NCBI RefSeq assembly: GCF_014633365.1
Contig: NC_068350.1
Location: 32,479,119 to 32,543,118 of the forward strand
Direction of reading: 5' to 3'
Origin: Diospyros lotus
Lineage: Eukaryota > Streptophyta > Magnoliopsida > Ericales > Ebenaceae
DNA length: 64,000 bases
Below are positions 24,641-36,960 of the stretch, piece by piece; positions within the stretch are counted from its first letter, which is position 1, and every line of letters starts with the position of its first letter. The notes below the pieces were generated by a model. The model ran no database searches. It saw only the letters and a program-made list of their open reading frames with translations, and was not told where the DNA came from. A program made the translations under genes and the position numbers.

Positions 24641-25621
24641 AAATTATTATTTTACAGATTGTTAACAAGTTTAAACGTCTATTTGATTTTGCAATGTGTA
24701 ATGTGAAGTGTTATTTGTGTAATAAAAAACATTTTTTTTATATTATTTTGTTTCGTTATTCAATAAGCTCTTTGGGTTTATAATTTTATAATAATATTAT
24801 TTAGTACCATAATTAATTTATTGTAAAATATTTGTTTAAAATGCTTATTCCATATGAATTTAAACATTGATAATTAAGATTCTACATCTTAATTTCATTG
24901 CTAATTAATGTAAAATTACTCTCTTAGGGCTTGTTTGTTGTTGGTGCATCGTAGTTGTTGTGTTGTCTTTTTTGAGTCGTGCTATAAAAATAATATTAAT
25001 AAAAATAGTGTTTGATAATTAAATATATTGATATATTTATTAAAATATTAAAAATATGGATAAGTGTTTGATTAACATTTTCTTACTATACCATAAATAT
25101 ACAAATTATAGCAATAAGCATTACTTTTTGACCCAAAAAACAAATAAACAACGATTATACTTCAAAAGCGCAATAATACTAAATAAACCCTTAATATAAA
25201 TTTAATACTAGCCATGATAACAAATAATATATTCAAAATTAGAGTGCTTATTACACTAAGTTTCTTTTGTATCGCCAAAATCGACAAATCTTCGATACAT
25301 AGACAATTTTTGGTCCCAAACTCACATTTTTTCTATAAATTGTGATCCACCCACTCAGGCTAATTGGTAGGATGGGTAAGTTTGGGATAAAACCCGACCC
25401 CGACCCCTCGAATAAAAGTAGATAATATGTTACTTACACAACTTCAAATTTGAACTCACAACTTTACAATATCCAAACTCTCAAATGTGTGTGATGGATT
25501 ATTTAATGATTTGTGTGTGAAGGACTATTTAACGATTTTGTACTAAGTTATTCCACAGGTATGGTGGCTAGCTTGCATTTTTTGTTTTTTTTTTTTAAGC
25601 CGGCCAAAACCCCTAACCAAA
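24641..25621. other. AT-rich intergenic DNA
   Basis: Nothing coding. A short GC-richer patch at about 25345-25410 (AACCCGACCCCGACCCCTCG on the plus strand) has no clear ends. Confidence 0.65.
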
Positions 25622-26460
25622 TAAACAATTGAATTAATGATGAATCTGAACAACGTTTTAAAATTGCCAACAAACAAACTTGCCTTCTAAAATTGACACA
25701 ACATAGCCACTACCAACGTCGGCCCTCATGATACGTTGGCTTGACTCAGCTTTCCATTATTTTTTATTTTTAATTTTAATAAAGTCAAATATATAACTTT
25801 TAATTCATTAATTATTTAGATTCCATATTAAAAAAATTAATAATTTTCTCGAAACAGAAGTTAATACAGGAGGAATTCAAACCAAACAAAAAATACTATA
25901 ATCATAATCAAGTTATCATTGATCATTAAAATTATTTTTTTTAATCTCTAGCCAAAACACACGTGATGATACCAAAAATATATTTTAAATAATTTAGTTA
26001 CACGTTAAACCGAGTTTTATAAAAAAAAAAAAATCCATTCTTATAAAGATAGAAAAATTCTATTTGCAACTACATTTTTTTGTTATTCACAACCACCTTC
26101 TACAATTGCACAATTATTTTTCAAAAGTACCCTTATACATAGCCATCCCACTTGCATTGCCCGACATCGCCGGCCATCATCCCGACGATCATTACCCATT
26201 ATCGCTGATGGCCCAAGCTCTCATTGGCGGCTGCCATCAGCTCCTACCTCCCACCTATCATGTCACCCACTTTCTCCCTTCTCTCTCTCCCGTTGGCATT
26301 CCTTGTGACCACCATCATTGCACCTGAACCCTAGGGTTTGGGGGCGTTTAGACTCGTCAAACCCTAGGGTTCAAGAACTTTGGAAGCACCTTGAACCCTA
26401 GGGCTTAGGGAAGCTAATGCTCTCAAATCCTGGGATTAGGGTACAATGATGGCGGATGAA
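25622..26460 (+). repeat. Duplicated segment, copy 2 (partner 7055-8072)
   Basis: It matches 7055-8072 in the same orientation from TAAACAATTG onward. Unlike copy 1 it is preceded by uninterrupted DNA and it runs into a complete Mutator-like element, so it looks like the ancestral arrangement. Confidence 0.88.
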
Positions 26461-26723
26461 CGCCAACGGGAGAAGGAGAGAGAAAGAGATATAAAAATGA
26501 GTGTGATGATATGTGAGGGGTGAGAGGTGAGTACTTATGGCGACTGCATTCGTCGCGGTCGTTGGTAGAAGCTTGGGCCGTTAGCGATGATAGGTGGTTG
26601 TTGGTGATGATGGGTGACTGCAAGTAAAGTGGGATGATGGGTGGCTATAAAAAAAATAAAAATATTTTTTTCTCAAAATGTGAGTGTAGAAAGAAAAAAA
26701 AGTGATTGCATATAGGATTTGCC
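26052..26723. mobile_element. Mutator-like non-autonomous element with ~300-bp TIRs
   Basis: The 672-bp unit has long imperfect inverted arms: left GAAAAATTCTATTTGCAA..., right end reverse-complemented GGCAAATCCTATATGCAA.... Inside, CTCTCTCTCCCGTTGGC (26282) mirrors GCCAACGGGAGAAGGAGAG (26461). The flanks are ATAAAGATA (26043-26051) and ATAAAAATA (26724-26732), 8 of 9 identical; copy 1 has the unmutated 9-mer. Long TIRs plus a 9-bp duplication fit Mutator-like elements. The loop holds several CCCTAGGG words and no open frame. Confidence 0.82.
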
Positions 26724-26732
26724 ATAAAAATA

Positions 26733-27048
26733 TTAGTTGGTTTCTAGAACTTACGTTATTTATATGCATACATGAATCTCTACTCTTGGCAGTATTAGAT
26801 GGACTCGTGGGTCTTTCCTCATCGGGAGAGAAAATTCAAACAATATGTACAAAACTAAATAAAGAGTTAGTGAGCATTTAAAATATTTTTAAAACTCTAA
26901 ATACTACTCGTCCTTGCTGCCTAACCTGCCATTACCAATTCAGGGCATTGTTGTGAAAAGATATTGAGCTGGATGTGAGGTGAGGCCGGCCGAACCCTAG
27001 AAGAGCCCTGTAGTCAGTCCTCTTAGGTTTTTTCAGTTATTGTTTTGT
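26733..27048. other. Intergenic DNA
   Basis: No gene, RNA or repeat end recognised. Confidence 0.6.
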
Positions 27049-27386
27049 TAGGCACCATTTGTTAACATAAGCAACATCAAATTATATTAAGATAAAATTA
27101 AAATATTTTTTAAATTAAGATATAAGACTGAAAAATATTTTAATATTTCTATTAGACTATTTGTTAATTTTTTAGAATGCATTAAGGGATATTTGAGTTA
27201 TTTTTTCTTATCTATAAGGTGTGGTAGATAAATTTATCTAAATAATTCTAAATAAGAAGTTACGTGACTTCTTTTTAATGGGTTGATAGATAAAATTAAT
27301 AAATATAATAAAAAATACTTTTATTTAAAATACTTTTATATTTCACTTTTTTCAATTCACATGTTAGTTAACAAATGCTATCTTAG
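27049..27386. mobile_element. Small TIR element, TTTGTTAA family
   Basis: Left end TAGGCACCATTTGTTAAC, right end GTTAACAAATGCTATCTTAG; the two are imperfect inverted repeats. ~338 bp, AT-rich, non-coding, with the family word GAAGTTACGTGACTTCTT inside. Confidence 0.7.
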
Positions 27387-28020
27387 TAAAGGCTTTTTTC
27401 TTTTGTACAATTGTCACCCTTATCTCAGTTTGCACTAAATATATTCATTGAATACATAAATAAAAATTTATTTACAAATTTACTCAAAAGTATGATCATA
27501 TAATGAATTTTTATTTAACTTTCTAATACCAAACCAACGTGGAGGGAGGGCATCCATGTCAATTAATAAATTTAGTAGCACCACATGGCCACTAGCCCCC
27601 TTGGGTTGGGTCACATTCATTAATAATTAACGTAATAATAACGTGCAACCATTCCAACTTTAGCTGCCTCAAGAGACAAAGTCTTAATACTTTGACTAAT
27701 ATTAGAAATTATGATCAGTGACGGTGTTGCTTTTCCTTTAGAAAAATTGTTAGTCAAAAGAAATAATAATATATGATTTTTTTAATATTTTCTAATGAAA
27801 AGGTATCACATAAACTGATGAGATCGTCATCAATCATAATTCTTAATATTATTCTATTAAATAATTTTAATCAAGTAGTATTCCTACACGAAAATTATGT
27901 TTTGTTAACGAAGAAAGCGGACAATTGATTGAAATTTAACATCAAATAACGTTGACAGTGGGTTTGGAGGGTTGTGGATTGATTGGAAAGCGGAGACTCA
28001 GTCTCTCATATTTAATCTAA
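27387..28020. other. Intergenic DNA
   Basis: AT-rich with no coding pattern or repeat ends that I can support. Confidence 0.6.
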
Positions 28021-28860
28021 GGGCCTGTCTTTTGATAGCACATATTTTCTATAGAAAATGTTTAATATGTGTAATTATCACATATATTTTTTATAAAAAT
28101 AATTAAATATCTTTAACTTTTCTATGGAAAAATTGTGTATAGAAAATGTGTGTTTGATAGCATTTAGTTGGAAAGAAAAGTATTTTCCAACTTCCCCCTA
28201 CATGGAATTTTCCATGGAAAAGAAACAAAAACATGCTTTGATGATTATATCATGGAATTCAATTTCATGAAAAATATAATATATCAAACACCAAAGATAA
28301 AATTTAATTCTTGAATGTGACATTTTCTATGCATTTTTCATAATATCAAACATAGCATTTAGGTGAAAAAGAAAGTGTTTTCCAACTTACATGGAATTTT
28401 TCATAATATCAAACATAGAATTCTTGAATGTGACATTTTCATCTCCCCCTAGATGGAATTTTCCATGAAAAAGAGTCAAAAGCAATCTTTAATGGTTGTA
28501 CCATAGAATTCAATTTCATAGAAAATGTAGTGTGTCAAACACCCAAGATGGAATTCGATTCCTTGAATGAGACATTTTCTATGCTATCAAACACACCCTT
28601 ACATGGAAAATGTAAGGTGTGTTTGATTCCTTAGGGTGTGTTTGATAGCATTTAGGTGGAAAAGAAAGTGTTTTCCAACTTACATGGAAAATAAAAACCA
28701 TCTTCCCCCTAGATGGATTTTTCCACGGAAAAGAGCCAAAAACGAGTTTTAATAGTTGTACCATAAAATTCAATTCCATGAAAAATGTAGTGTGTCAAAC
28801 ACCCAAGATAAAATTTAATTCCTTAAATAGGATATTTGTCATGCTATCAAACACACCCTT
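28021..28860. mobile_element. Cluster of TIR elements with the terminus GGGTGTGTTTGATAGCA
   Basis: One unit runs from about 28633 (AGGGTGTGTTTGATAGCA) to 28859 (TGCTATCAAACACACCCTT). To its left a longer composite begins GGGCCTGTCTTTTGATAGCA at 28021 and ends with the same right terminus at about 28600. Inner words such as GAAAGTGTTTTCCAACTTAC, ATGGAATTTTCCATG and TTCAATTTCATG recur three to four times, so copies have inserted into or duplicated beside each other. Confidence 0.7.
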
Positions 28861-29170
28861 ATTGTTCATCTTTACATCCTTTGTGATTAGCTTCGTACTT
28901 ATGTTAGCTTTGTTGGGAAGATTTTTGACTTGATTTATATAATTACCAAACAAACCTAAAAGATAATATTAACTTGAACGAGTGATAATCTGATATAATA
29001 TTTATCAATCAAAGTCAGTTGTGCACGTATAAGAGTAATGTTTATTTCTTCAGATTATTTTCTCCCTCAACACGTTACTCTTGGTAACACTTATCCCTTT
29101 GTACCAACAAGCCTATTATCCACCTTTTCTTAATAAAATGATACAACAAGAAGAAAAGAAAAGATGTTTT
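28861..29170. other. Intergenic DNA
   Basis: AT-rich spacer; nothing recognised. Confidence 0.6.
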
Positions 29171-29552
29171 TAAGGTAGTGTTTGTTAATTAAGATATAAA
29201 TTAAAAAAATGAGATATGAAAATTATTCTAAATAAAAGTTCTTTGTATTGTATTTGTTAAATTTATCTAAAGATCCTTAAAAAAAAAAAAAGTCACATTG
29301 ACTTCTTATTTGGTATTTTTCAGATATGCTTATCTTTTGTTCCTCCAAATAAGCATATCTTAAACCTTACAAAAAAGAAAAAATAACGCATATATTCTCC
29401 AGTATATTCTAAAAAATTTAATAAACATTTTGATAAAACTGTTGAAATACTTTTCAATCTTATTTTGATCATTTCATATCTTGGTTCAAAAATCATTCTA
29501 ACCTTATCTTAATACAATATTATCTTACTTCTTTTAACAAATGTTACCTTAG
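29171..29552. mobile_element. Small TIR element, TTTGTTAA family
   Basis: The left end TAAGGTAGTGTTTGTTAA mirrors the right end TTTTAACAAATGTTACCTTAG. 382 bp with family words TCTTATTTGGTATTTTTCAG and ATCTTATTTTGATCATTTCA. Non-coding. Confidence 0.75.
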
Positions 29553-30690
29553 AAGACCGACATGCTGCTGGCAATTGCATTTGTTGTGCAAGAAACATTT
29601 CTACCACCCAAAACTTTGGGTTATTGCACTTTGACCCAATACGTTTATTGTATTTTGCATATGCTTTCTAATTTTGTTCAAATTACATGAACACCCTACA
29701 ATTTTCATTTCATTATGCATGTGGTTGTTTAATTGGCATAAATTGTATTATAGTCATGAAGTTTATGCAAATATGATGTGGAAATTCATGATTATTGCAT
29801 TACAATCTATTTTTAATGGCACACATGCATACACATATACCATAATATTGTCCTTTATAAGTGATCGAAGGTATGTTATTATCAATGAGTGATTGGGCTT
29901 TTACCCCTAACCAAATAATATGGGTTTGATTGATAAATAATAAATAAAAATTACTACCTTGTTTGTTATATAATGGGTGTAAGAAGTCTATGCATAACAT
30001 GCAGTTGTGCATATGTGCACAAAAAATTATTTTGAAGATGTTATTAGGTAGCTCATCAGTTAATTTGACATATTCAAATGTGTCAGAGATGACCTGAGTA
30101 CTTTAAGGAGGAAAAAGAAAATGACAAATTATACTTAGAATGTTTTTTTGTTATAATATTTCGTTTCTCTTAAATTGTTCAAACAATGGACATGAGATGT
30201 CATGACTTGGTTTATTAATTTAATGTTTATTTTTCCATAATTACATCTCAATAAGGTTCAATTTAGACTTTATTTTTTGTAATACTCTAATTAGTAGTCA
30301 TGATTAATATTATTAAGGGGATAAGATAGGAATTTACAAAAATTGATTGGTGTAAAAGTAATTTGAAAATTTTCTAAATTTTTGAGACAATAATGCACAA
30401 AAAGAGTGGGGTGTTATACATACACACACAAAGACTTATTAGTGAGAAAAGAATAACGACGATCGAGAAGACCTCGTGGAGACAAAAGAATGACGTGGTT
30501 ATAATGGAAGAAGAGAAAGAAGGGGAGGAGAAAAAAATTGAGGCATGTTTTTAAAAGGGGTAAAATGGTTAATTTATCAATAGTAAAGGAGGTGCATACT
30601 ATTTTTAAAAACGTATGGGTGGTTGGTACAATTTAGCCAAATCTCAAGGATAGTTTATTTAATTTACCCTTACGTAAAAATAACAAACAA
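29553..30690. other. Intergenic DNA
   Basis: Only short chance frames of up to about 70 codons. A CACACA-rich spot at about 30420 and purine-rich DNA at about 30500-30540 are the only local features. Confidence 0.6.
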
Positions 30691-30705
30691 AATACAAGTA
30701 TTGGT

Positions 30706-31004
30706 GGCTTCCACGGATATGGTGCAGTAGTAAAGCATTTGGAGTTTCACATAGAATATCGGGGTTCGAATCATTATGATGACTTAGAAGGCAGAATTAT
30801 TATTGGAAGATAGCATTTAGTTGGAAGACAACAATAAGGTTGAAAGGTAAGTCCCCCATGGACTGCGTTGAATGTCTAGCTCTGAGTATGTATAAACTGT
30901 GTCTATATTTAAATTTATTCGGAGGGTGCATTGGGAGAGAATGTCACATGTCCTTGAAAATTAGTCGAGTAAAACTCAAACACCCCAAATGAATTTAAAA
31001 AAAA
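30706..31004 (+). mobile_element. tRNA-derived SINE
   Basis: The 299-bp unit has an A box TGGTGCAGTAG (30720-30730) and a B box GGTTCGAATCA (30763-30773) 32 bp apart, the internal RNA polymerase III promoter of tRNA-like SINEs. It ends in an A run. It is flanked by AATACAAGTATTGGT (30691-30705) and AATACAAATATTGGT (31005-31019), a 15-bp target duplication with one mismatch, as made by LINE machinery. It needs a LINE for mobility and codes for no protein. Confidence 0.85.
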
Positions 31005-31019
31005 AATACAAATATTGGT

Positions 31020-32061
31020 CAATCGTTGATGATGATAGTCAACCATGACCATTGCCATCACCAGAATGATAAAACCTAGATCTAGATCCTTCTAGATCGA
31101 AAGGAACTTAGATTTTGAGGTTTATGCAAAGCTAAAATTGCATAGGGTGATGTATGCAAGGTGGATCGCGGATCAAGCCTTATCCCTTGAAATAAGACTT
31201 TTGTTTCTAAGTTTTTTTCATGTATTATTCAAGATGATGATGGTTTAATTTGCTTCAGTGAAACTAGAAAATTAGGGCGAAATTCGTTTTTCATTTAAAT
31301 TTTAAGAAATTTTATCAAATAATTTTTTTTCATAAAATTTGAATTCTATTTTAGTTTAAAAAGTGAAGATTTTACTTAAAATCAAGAAATTAGAATTCAT
31401 AAGGGGTGGGGTGAGAATTGGAATTCTATAAAATTGAAATTTCGCCCAATTTTCTATCCTCAATCAAACACACGCTAGATGTATTTATATAATTAAAATT
31501 CCAACCTTATATGCCCATGCTACTGGGGGAAGGTCCTTGTTATTCAGCCTTTTATACATACCTTCATCCTTTGGGGTATTGGTGGTGATGGGCAAGACGC
31601 TTTTGTATGGTTGGATCCATCATTGGCACCCATTGGGTACTTTAGGGACATATTGGGGTACTGCTGGTGATGGGCAAGACACTTTTGTAAGGTTGGATCC
31701 ATCATTGGCACCCATTGGATACTTTAGGGACATATTTCCATCTTCCACTACTTAGGTTGCGTAGACAAGTTAGTGGATGGTAATTCATGGTGTCTGTCTT
31801 CCTTCAGTTAGATTAGTTGAATTGGAGGCGATGATAACAATTATGATTGAGTATTCCCAAGTTCTTAGTGTTGCGATGGTAAGGCTAAATGGACGCTTTG
31901 CGTGTTGAGTAGATTTTCTATTGCTTCTACTTTCAAAGTCTTTGCTTCCGTTTTCAAGTAATTAAGGCTATGATTCATAAATAGTGCTTACTTGTAACGT
32001 GTATTATACTATACTAGGATGAGTGCTTTCCTTTTAGTTTGATTGGGTGGTTTGTTCTCTT
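31020..32061. other. Intergenic DNA with an 82-bp tandem repeat
   Basis: At about 31573-31738 two copies of an 82-bp unit lie in tandem (shared words GGTGATGGGCAAGAC, GGTTGGATCCATCATTGGCA). The 72-codon frame across them has no similarity I recognise. The rest is featureless. Confidence 0.65.
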
Positions 32062-33217
32062 CGGTAGTGTTTATTAAAATGAGCAAAATAAAAGAGTATC
32101 AAGATAAAATCAAAATACTTTTCGAAGTAAGATATGAAAGAACTAAAATAAAATTGAGAAATATTTCAAAATTTCTATCAAACTGCGTTAAATTTTTTGA
32201 AATTCATTGAGAATTGTACTTTTTTTCCCTTTCTATATGTTTGTTAAATGCTATCAAGATAAGGGTTCTTTTTTCTATCAAAATATTTTTGTTACAAAAT
32301 TAATTCAAAACTGTATATTAATATCAACAACAAAATTATGATTAAAATAATATTTTTATTATTAATATGAATTATCAAAAAATAAAATAAAATAAAAAAT
32401 AATATTTTAGTTTCTAAATCGATATTCAAAAATAGATTCTAAAAAGATTTAAAAAATAAAAATAACTATTGGTGTAATTACAATAATTCTACTTAGATAA
32501 TTAAAAATTATCAAAATATAAAATTAAAAAAAAAAAAACAAATAGATCAATTGACAAAGGAAGATTGAACAAAAAGAAAAATAAGAGGAAGAAGAAGATT
32601 GCAAGAAAATCTGGAAGGTTGAAGATCGATGGAGATCGAAGGTTGAACGAAGGGAAAGATTTGAAAATTTCCAATCAACTATAAATTTTAATTTCCACTC
32701 ATTTTGAACATTGTAAATTTCGAATCTTGAACGAAACCTAACCCTCAATTTGTTTCAGTGGGACAAAGCAAGAGAGATAACGGGAGGACTGCGCCTAACC
32801 GCCATTCCAGCGTCATTGTTTGTCTCTGTTTGCTACCGACATAGTGCTGTTCCGTTGGCCATGTGATCTCAACGTCTGGGGATTGACAATGGCAGCAAGT
32901 ATTGGGACAAGTTCTACAAACGCCAAGATAAAAAAGTTAGTGAATAGGGGAAAGTTCGGTGGGCGAGGAAAAAGATGAAGTTGTGAAAGGAAATAGGTGA
33001 GGAAGAAGATGAAGTTGTGAAAAGAAATGTGAGGGTTTTATATAAGGGCATATGGATAATTTGGGTTATATGTAAAATGTCAGATAAATTTAACTAAAAG
33101 AGTTTTTTCAGATATTATCAGATAAGTTTAACAAATATGTCGAAAAGTTAAAAAGTCTAGAATGTTTCCCATATCTTACCTTTTCTATCCCATACAGTGA
33201 TTAACAAACACTACATT
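32062..33217. mobile_element. TIR element A (TTTGTTAA family), first tandem unit
   Basis: Starts GGTAGTGTTTATTAAAATGA and ends TGATTAACAAACACTACATT, an inverted pair. 1.16 kb, non-coding, with a purine-rich stretch GAAGAAGAAGATTG near 32590. The longest frames are low-complexity. Confidence 0.72.
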
Positions 33218-33280
33218 AGTGGCTAAAGGTATGCTATAATTAGTATTTGACCATTTCTATTTATGTCTTTTATTTTTTTA

Positions 33281-34385
33281 GATATTGTTTGTTAAAATGA
33301 ACAAGATAAAGTAGTGTCAAGATAAAATTTGAATATTTTTCGTACTAAGGTATAGAATAATTAAGATAAAGCTGTGAAACATTTCAAGATTTATATTAGA
33401 CTGTTTATTAAATTTTTTGGAATCCATTAAAAATTATATTTTTTCTTTTCATATTTTTGTTAAATATATATGAAAAGTATTGAGATAAGGGTTTTTTTTT
33501 TTTTTTACGAAAATATTCCTATTATCAAATTCATTCAAAATTGTATATTAATATCAATAACAAATTTATAATTAAAATAGTATTTTATGATTAATGTGAA
33601 TTGTCAAAAAAATAAAAATAAAATATAAAATTAATTTAAAAATTTACCAAATTCATTCTAATTTAAATATGTTTTAAATTTATAGTTGTAATTGTCAAAA
33701 CATATTTTTATATTAGATAATAAAATTTAAAATTAAATAAAATAATTTAAAAAATAAGATTGAAGGGGAAAGGGAAATTTTGAAGATGGAAAAGGGAGAG
33801 ATTTTGAAGATTCAATCTCGAAACTCAATCAAAAGAGGCTGTTTAATATATGAATATGCATGGGAATGGCAAAATATGGGTGATGATTAAAATATTTTTA
33901 AGAAAAAGAAAACCCACTCTATAATATATATATATTCCATTGATAAAGGGATTGAGAGGCTATCAACATATTTATGCATAAAGCCACACCTATCTCAACC
34001 AAGTTACAAGTTAACCCATGGTGGAGACGGAAGAAGATGAAAGGCGAGGAAGATCAATGGTCGGATGGATGATGACAAGCAAGAAGATGAACAATAATCT
34101 TGAGGAAGAAGATGAACTTTAAGCTAGTGAGAAAAAAAAATGGGTGAGGCTTTTATATAAGGGATATAATAGGTAATTTATGCTTATTTATAAAATATTA
34201 TATAAATTTATTTGAAAGGGGGTTAGATAAATTTATTTGTAAAAAGTTAGATAAGGAGTCACGTGAAAGTTTTTTTTGGGAATAGTCAAATAAGTTTAAC
34301 AAACACATTGAAAAGAATAAAAGTTTAAGATATTTCTCATATCTTAATTTTTTCACTCCATATATTGATTAATAAACACTATTTT
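33281..34385. mobile_element. TIR element B (TTTGTTAA family), first tandem unit
   Basis: Starts GATATTGTTTGTTAAAATGA and ends TTGATTAATAAACACTATTT. 1.1 kb, related to element A at both ends. It contains the family word CACGTGAAAGTTTTTTTTGG. No coding capacity. Confidence 0.7.
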
Positions 34386-34539
34386 AATGCATTATTACTT
34401 ATCTAAAAAAAAAAAACTTAGTAAAAGGGAGATAAGATGTCATGTGAGGTTTTTTTCAAAAATAGTCAGATAAGTTTAATAAACACGTTGGAAATGCAAA
34501 ATATTTAGAATGTTTCCCATATTTGTGAAGAATTTTAAG

Positions 34540-35622
34540 ATTGTGAAGAATTTTAAGATTTCTATTAAACTGTGTTAAATTTTTTGAAATTCATTGGGAA
34601 TTGTACTTTTTTTTATCTTTCTATATGTTTGTTAAATGCATTTGATAAATACCAAGATAAGAACTTTTTTTTTTAATCAAAATATTTCTATTACAAAATT
34701 CATTTAAAACTGTATGTTAATATCAACAACAAAATTATGATTAAAGTAATATTTTATTATTAATATGAATTTTTAAAAAACAAATAAAAAAATAATATTT
34801 TATTTTCTAAATCCATGTTAAAAAATAGATTCTAAAATGATTTAAAAAGTAAAAATAATTATTGGTGTAATTACAATAATTCTACTTAGATAATTAAAAA
34901 TTGTCAAAATATAAAATTAAAAAAAAAATAAACAGATCAGCAGACAAAGGAAAATTGAACAAAAGGAAAAAGAAAAGGAAGAAGAAGATTGTAAGAAGAT
35001 CTAAAAGGTCAAAGATTGATGGAGATTGAAAATTGAAGGAAGGGAAGATCTGAAAATTTCCAATTAACTCTAAATTTTAATTTTCATTCATTTTGAACAC
35101 TATAAATTTCGAAACTTGAACAAAACCTAACCCCCAATTTGTTTCAGTGGGACAAAGCAAGATAGATAATGGGAGGACTGTGCCTAACCCTCATTCTAGC
35201 ATCATAGTTCGTCTTTGTTTGCCAGCGACAAGGGCTTGTTTCAATGGCCATGCGATCTTGATGCCTCAGGATTGACAATGGTAGCAAATATTGGGATAAG
35301 TTCTACAAATGTCAAGATGAAGAAATATTAGTGAACAGGGAAAAGTTTGGTAGCGAGAAAGAAGATGAAGTTGTAAAAGGAAATAGGTGAGGAAGAAGAT
35401 GAAGTTGTGAAAAGAAATGAGTAAGGGTTTTATATAAAGGCATATGGATAATTTGGGCTTATTTGTAAAATGTCATATAAATTCATCTGTAAAATGTCAC
35501 GTGAGGGTTTTTTCGGATATTGTCAGATAAGTTTAACAAATTTGTCGAAAAGTTAAAAAGTCTAAAATGTTTCCCATATCTTACCTTTTCTGTCCCATAC
35601 AATGGTTAATAAATACTATCTT
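34540..35622. repeat. Second copy of element A, left end missing
   Basis: It follows element A from its ~90th base onward with many point changes, for example CAATTTGTTTCAGTGGGACA at both 32749 and 35137. The left terminus is absent; before it lies an extra fragment (34435-34539) resembling the right end of the family. Confidence 0.75.
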
Positions 35623-35686
35623 AGTGGCTAAAGGTATGCTCTAATCAGTATTTGACCATTTCTATTTATGTCTTTTATTTTTTTAG

Positions 35687-36762
35687 GTATCGTTTGTTAA
35701 ATTGAGCAAGATAAGGGAGTGTCAAGATAAAGTTTAAATGTTTTTCGAACCAAGATATAAAATAATTAAGATAAGGTTGTGAAACATTTCAAGATTTTTA
35801 TTAGATTGTTTGTTAATTTTTTTGAAATTCATTGAAAATTATATTTTTTCTTTTCATATGTTTGTTAAATATATATGAAAAGTATTGAGATAAGGATTTT
35901 TTTTTTTTTACGAAAATATCCCTATTATCAAATTCATTCAAAATTGTATATTAACATTAATAACAAATTTATAATTAAAATAGTATTTTATGATTAATGT
36001 GAATTGTCAAAAAATAAAAATAAAAAATAAAATTAATTTAAAAGTTTACCAAATTCATTCTAATTTAAATATGTTTTAAATTTATAATTGTAATTGCCAA
36101 AACATATTTTTATATTAGATAATAAAATATATAATTAAATAAAATAATTTAAAAAATAAGATTGAAGGGGAATGAGAGATTTTGAAGATGGGAAAGGGAG
36201 AGATATGGAAGATTCAATCTCAAAACTCAATCAAAAGAGGCTATTTAATATATGGATATGCTGGGGAATGGCAAAATATGGGTGATGATTAAAAAATTTT
36301 GAGGAAAAGAAAACTCACTCTATAATATATATATGAATCCATCGAGAAAGGGATTGAGAAGCTATCAACATATTTATGCACAAAGTCACACCTACCTCAA
36401 CCAAGTTACAAGTTAACCCAAGGTGGAGACGAAAGAAGATGAAAGGCGAGAAAGATCAGTGGTCAGATGGACGACGACAAGCAAGAAGATGAACAGTAAG
36501 TAGGTGAGAAAAGAAAATGGGCGAGGCTTTTATATAAGGGATATATAGGTAATTTACACTTATCTGTAAAATATTAAATAAATTTATCTGAAAGGGGGTT
36601 AGATAAATTTATCTATAAAAAATCAAATAAGGAGTCACGTGAAAGTTTTTTTTGGGAATGGTCAGATAAGTTTAACAACCACGTTGAAAAGAACAAAAGT
36701 CTGAGATGTTTCCCTTATCTTAACTTTTTCATTCCATATATTGATTAACAAACACTACTTTA
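35687..36762. repeat. Second copy of element B
   Basis: It mirrors 33281-34385, including the common spacer word GACCATTTCTATTTATGTCT before it and the end TTGATTAACAAACACTACTT. The offset to the first unit is 2393-2405 bp at the points checked. Confidence 0.78.
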
Positions 36763-36960
36763 ATGCATTATTACTTATCTAAAAAAAAAAAAAACTTGGT
36801 AAAATTTTCAACAATAAGCTATAGAGTCATATTATAACATTTTATGATAAACATGAGGTTTTGAATTTGAACACTCTTAATGTTGACATTATCTTTTTTT
36901 TTTAATAAAAGTGACAAGAGACAAAGGGTGGCAATCATTGCATGGCCTTATTTATATATT

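Noticed and set aside
25340..25420. Possible second SINE head
   Set aside because: A GGTAGGATGGG word resembles an A box, but no B box, tail or target duplication was found.
30706..30790. Possible functional tRNA gene
   Set aside because: A and B boxes are present but no cloverleaf or anticodon arm can be formed, and the tail and flanks show a SINE.
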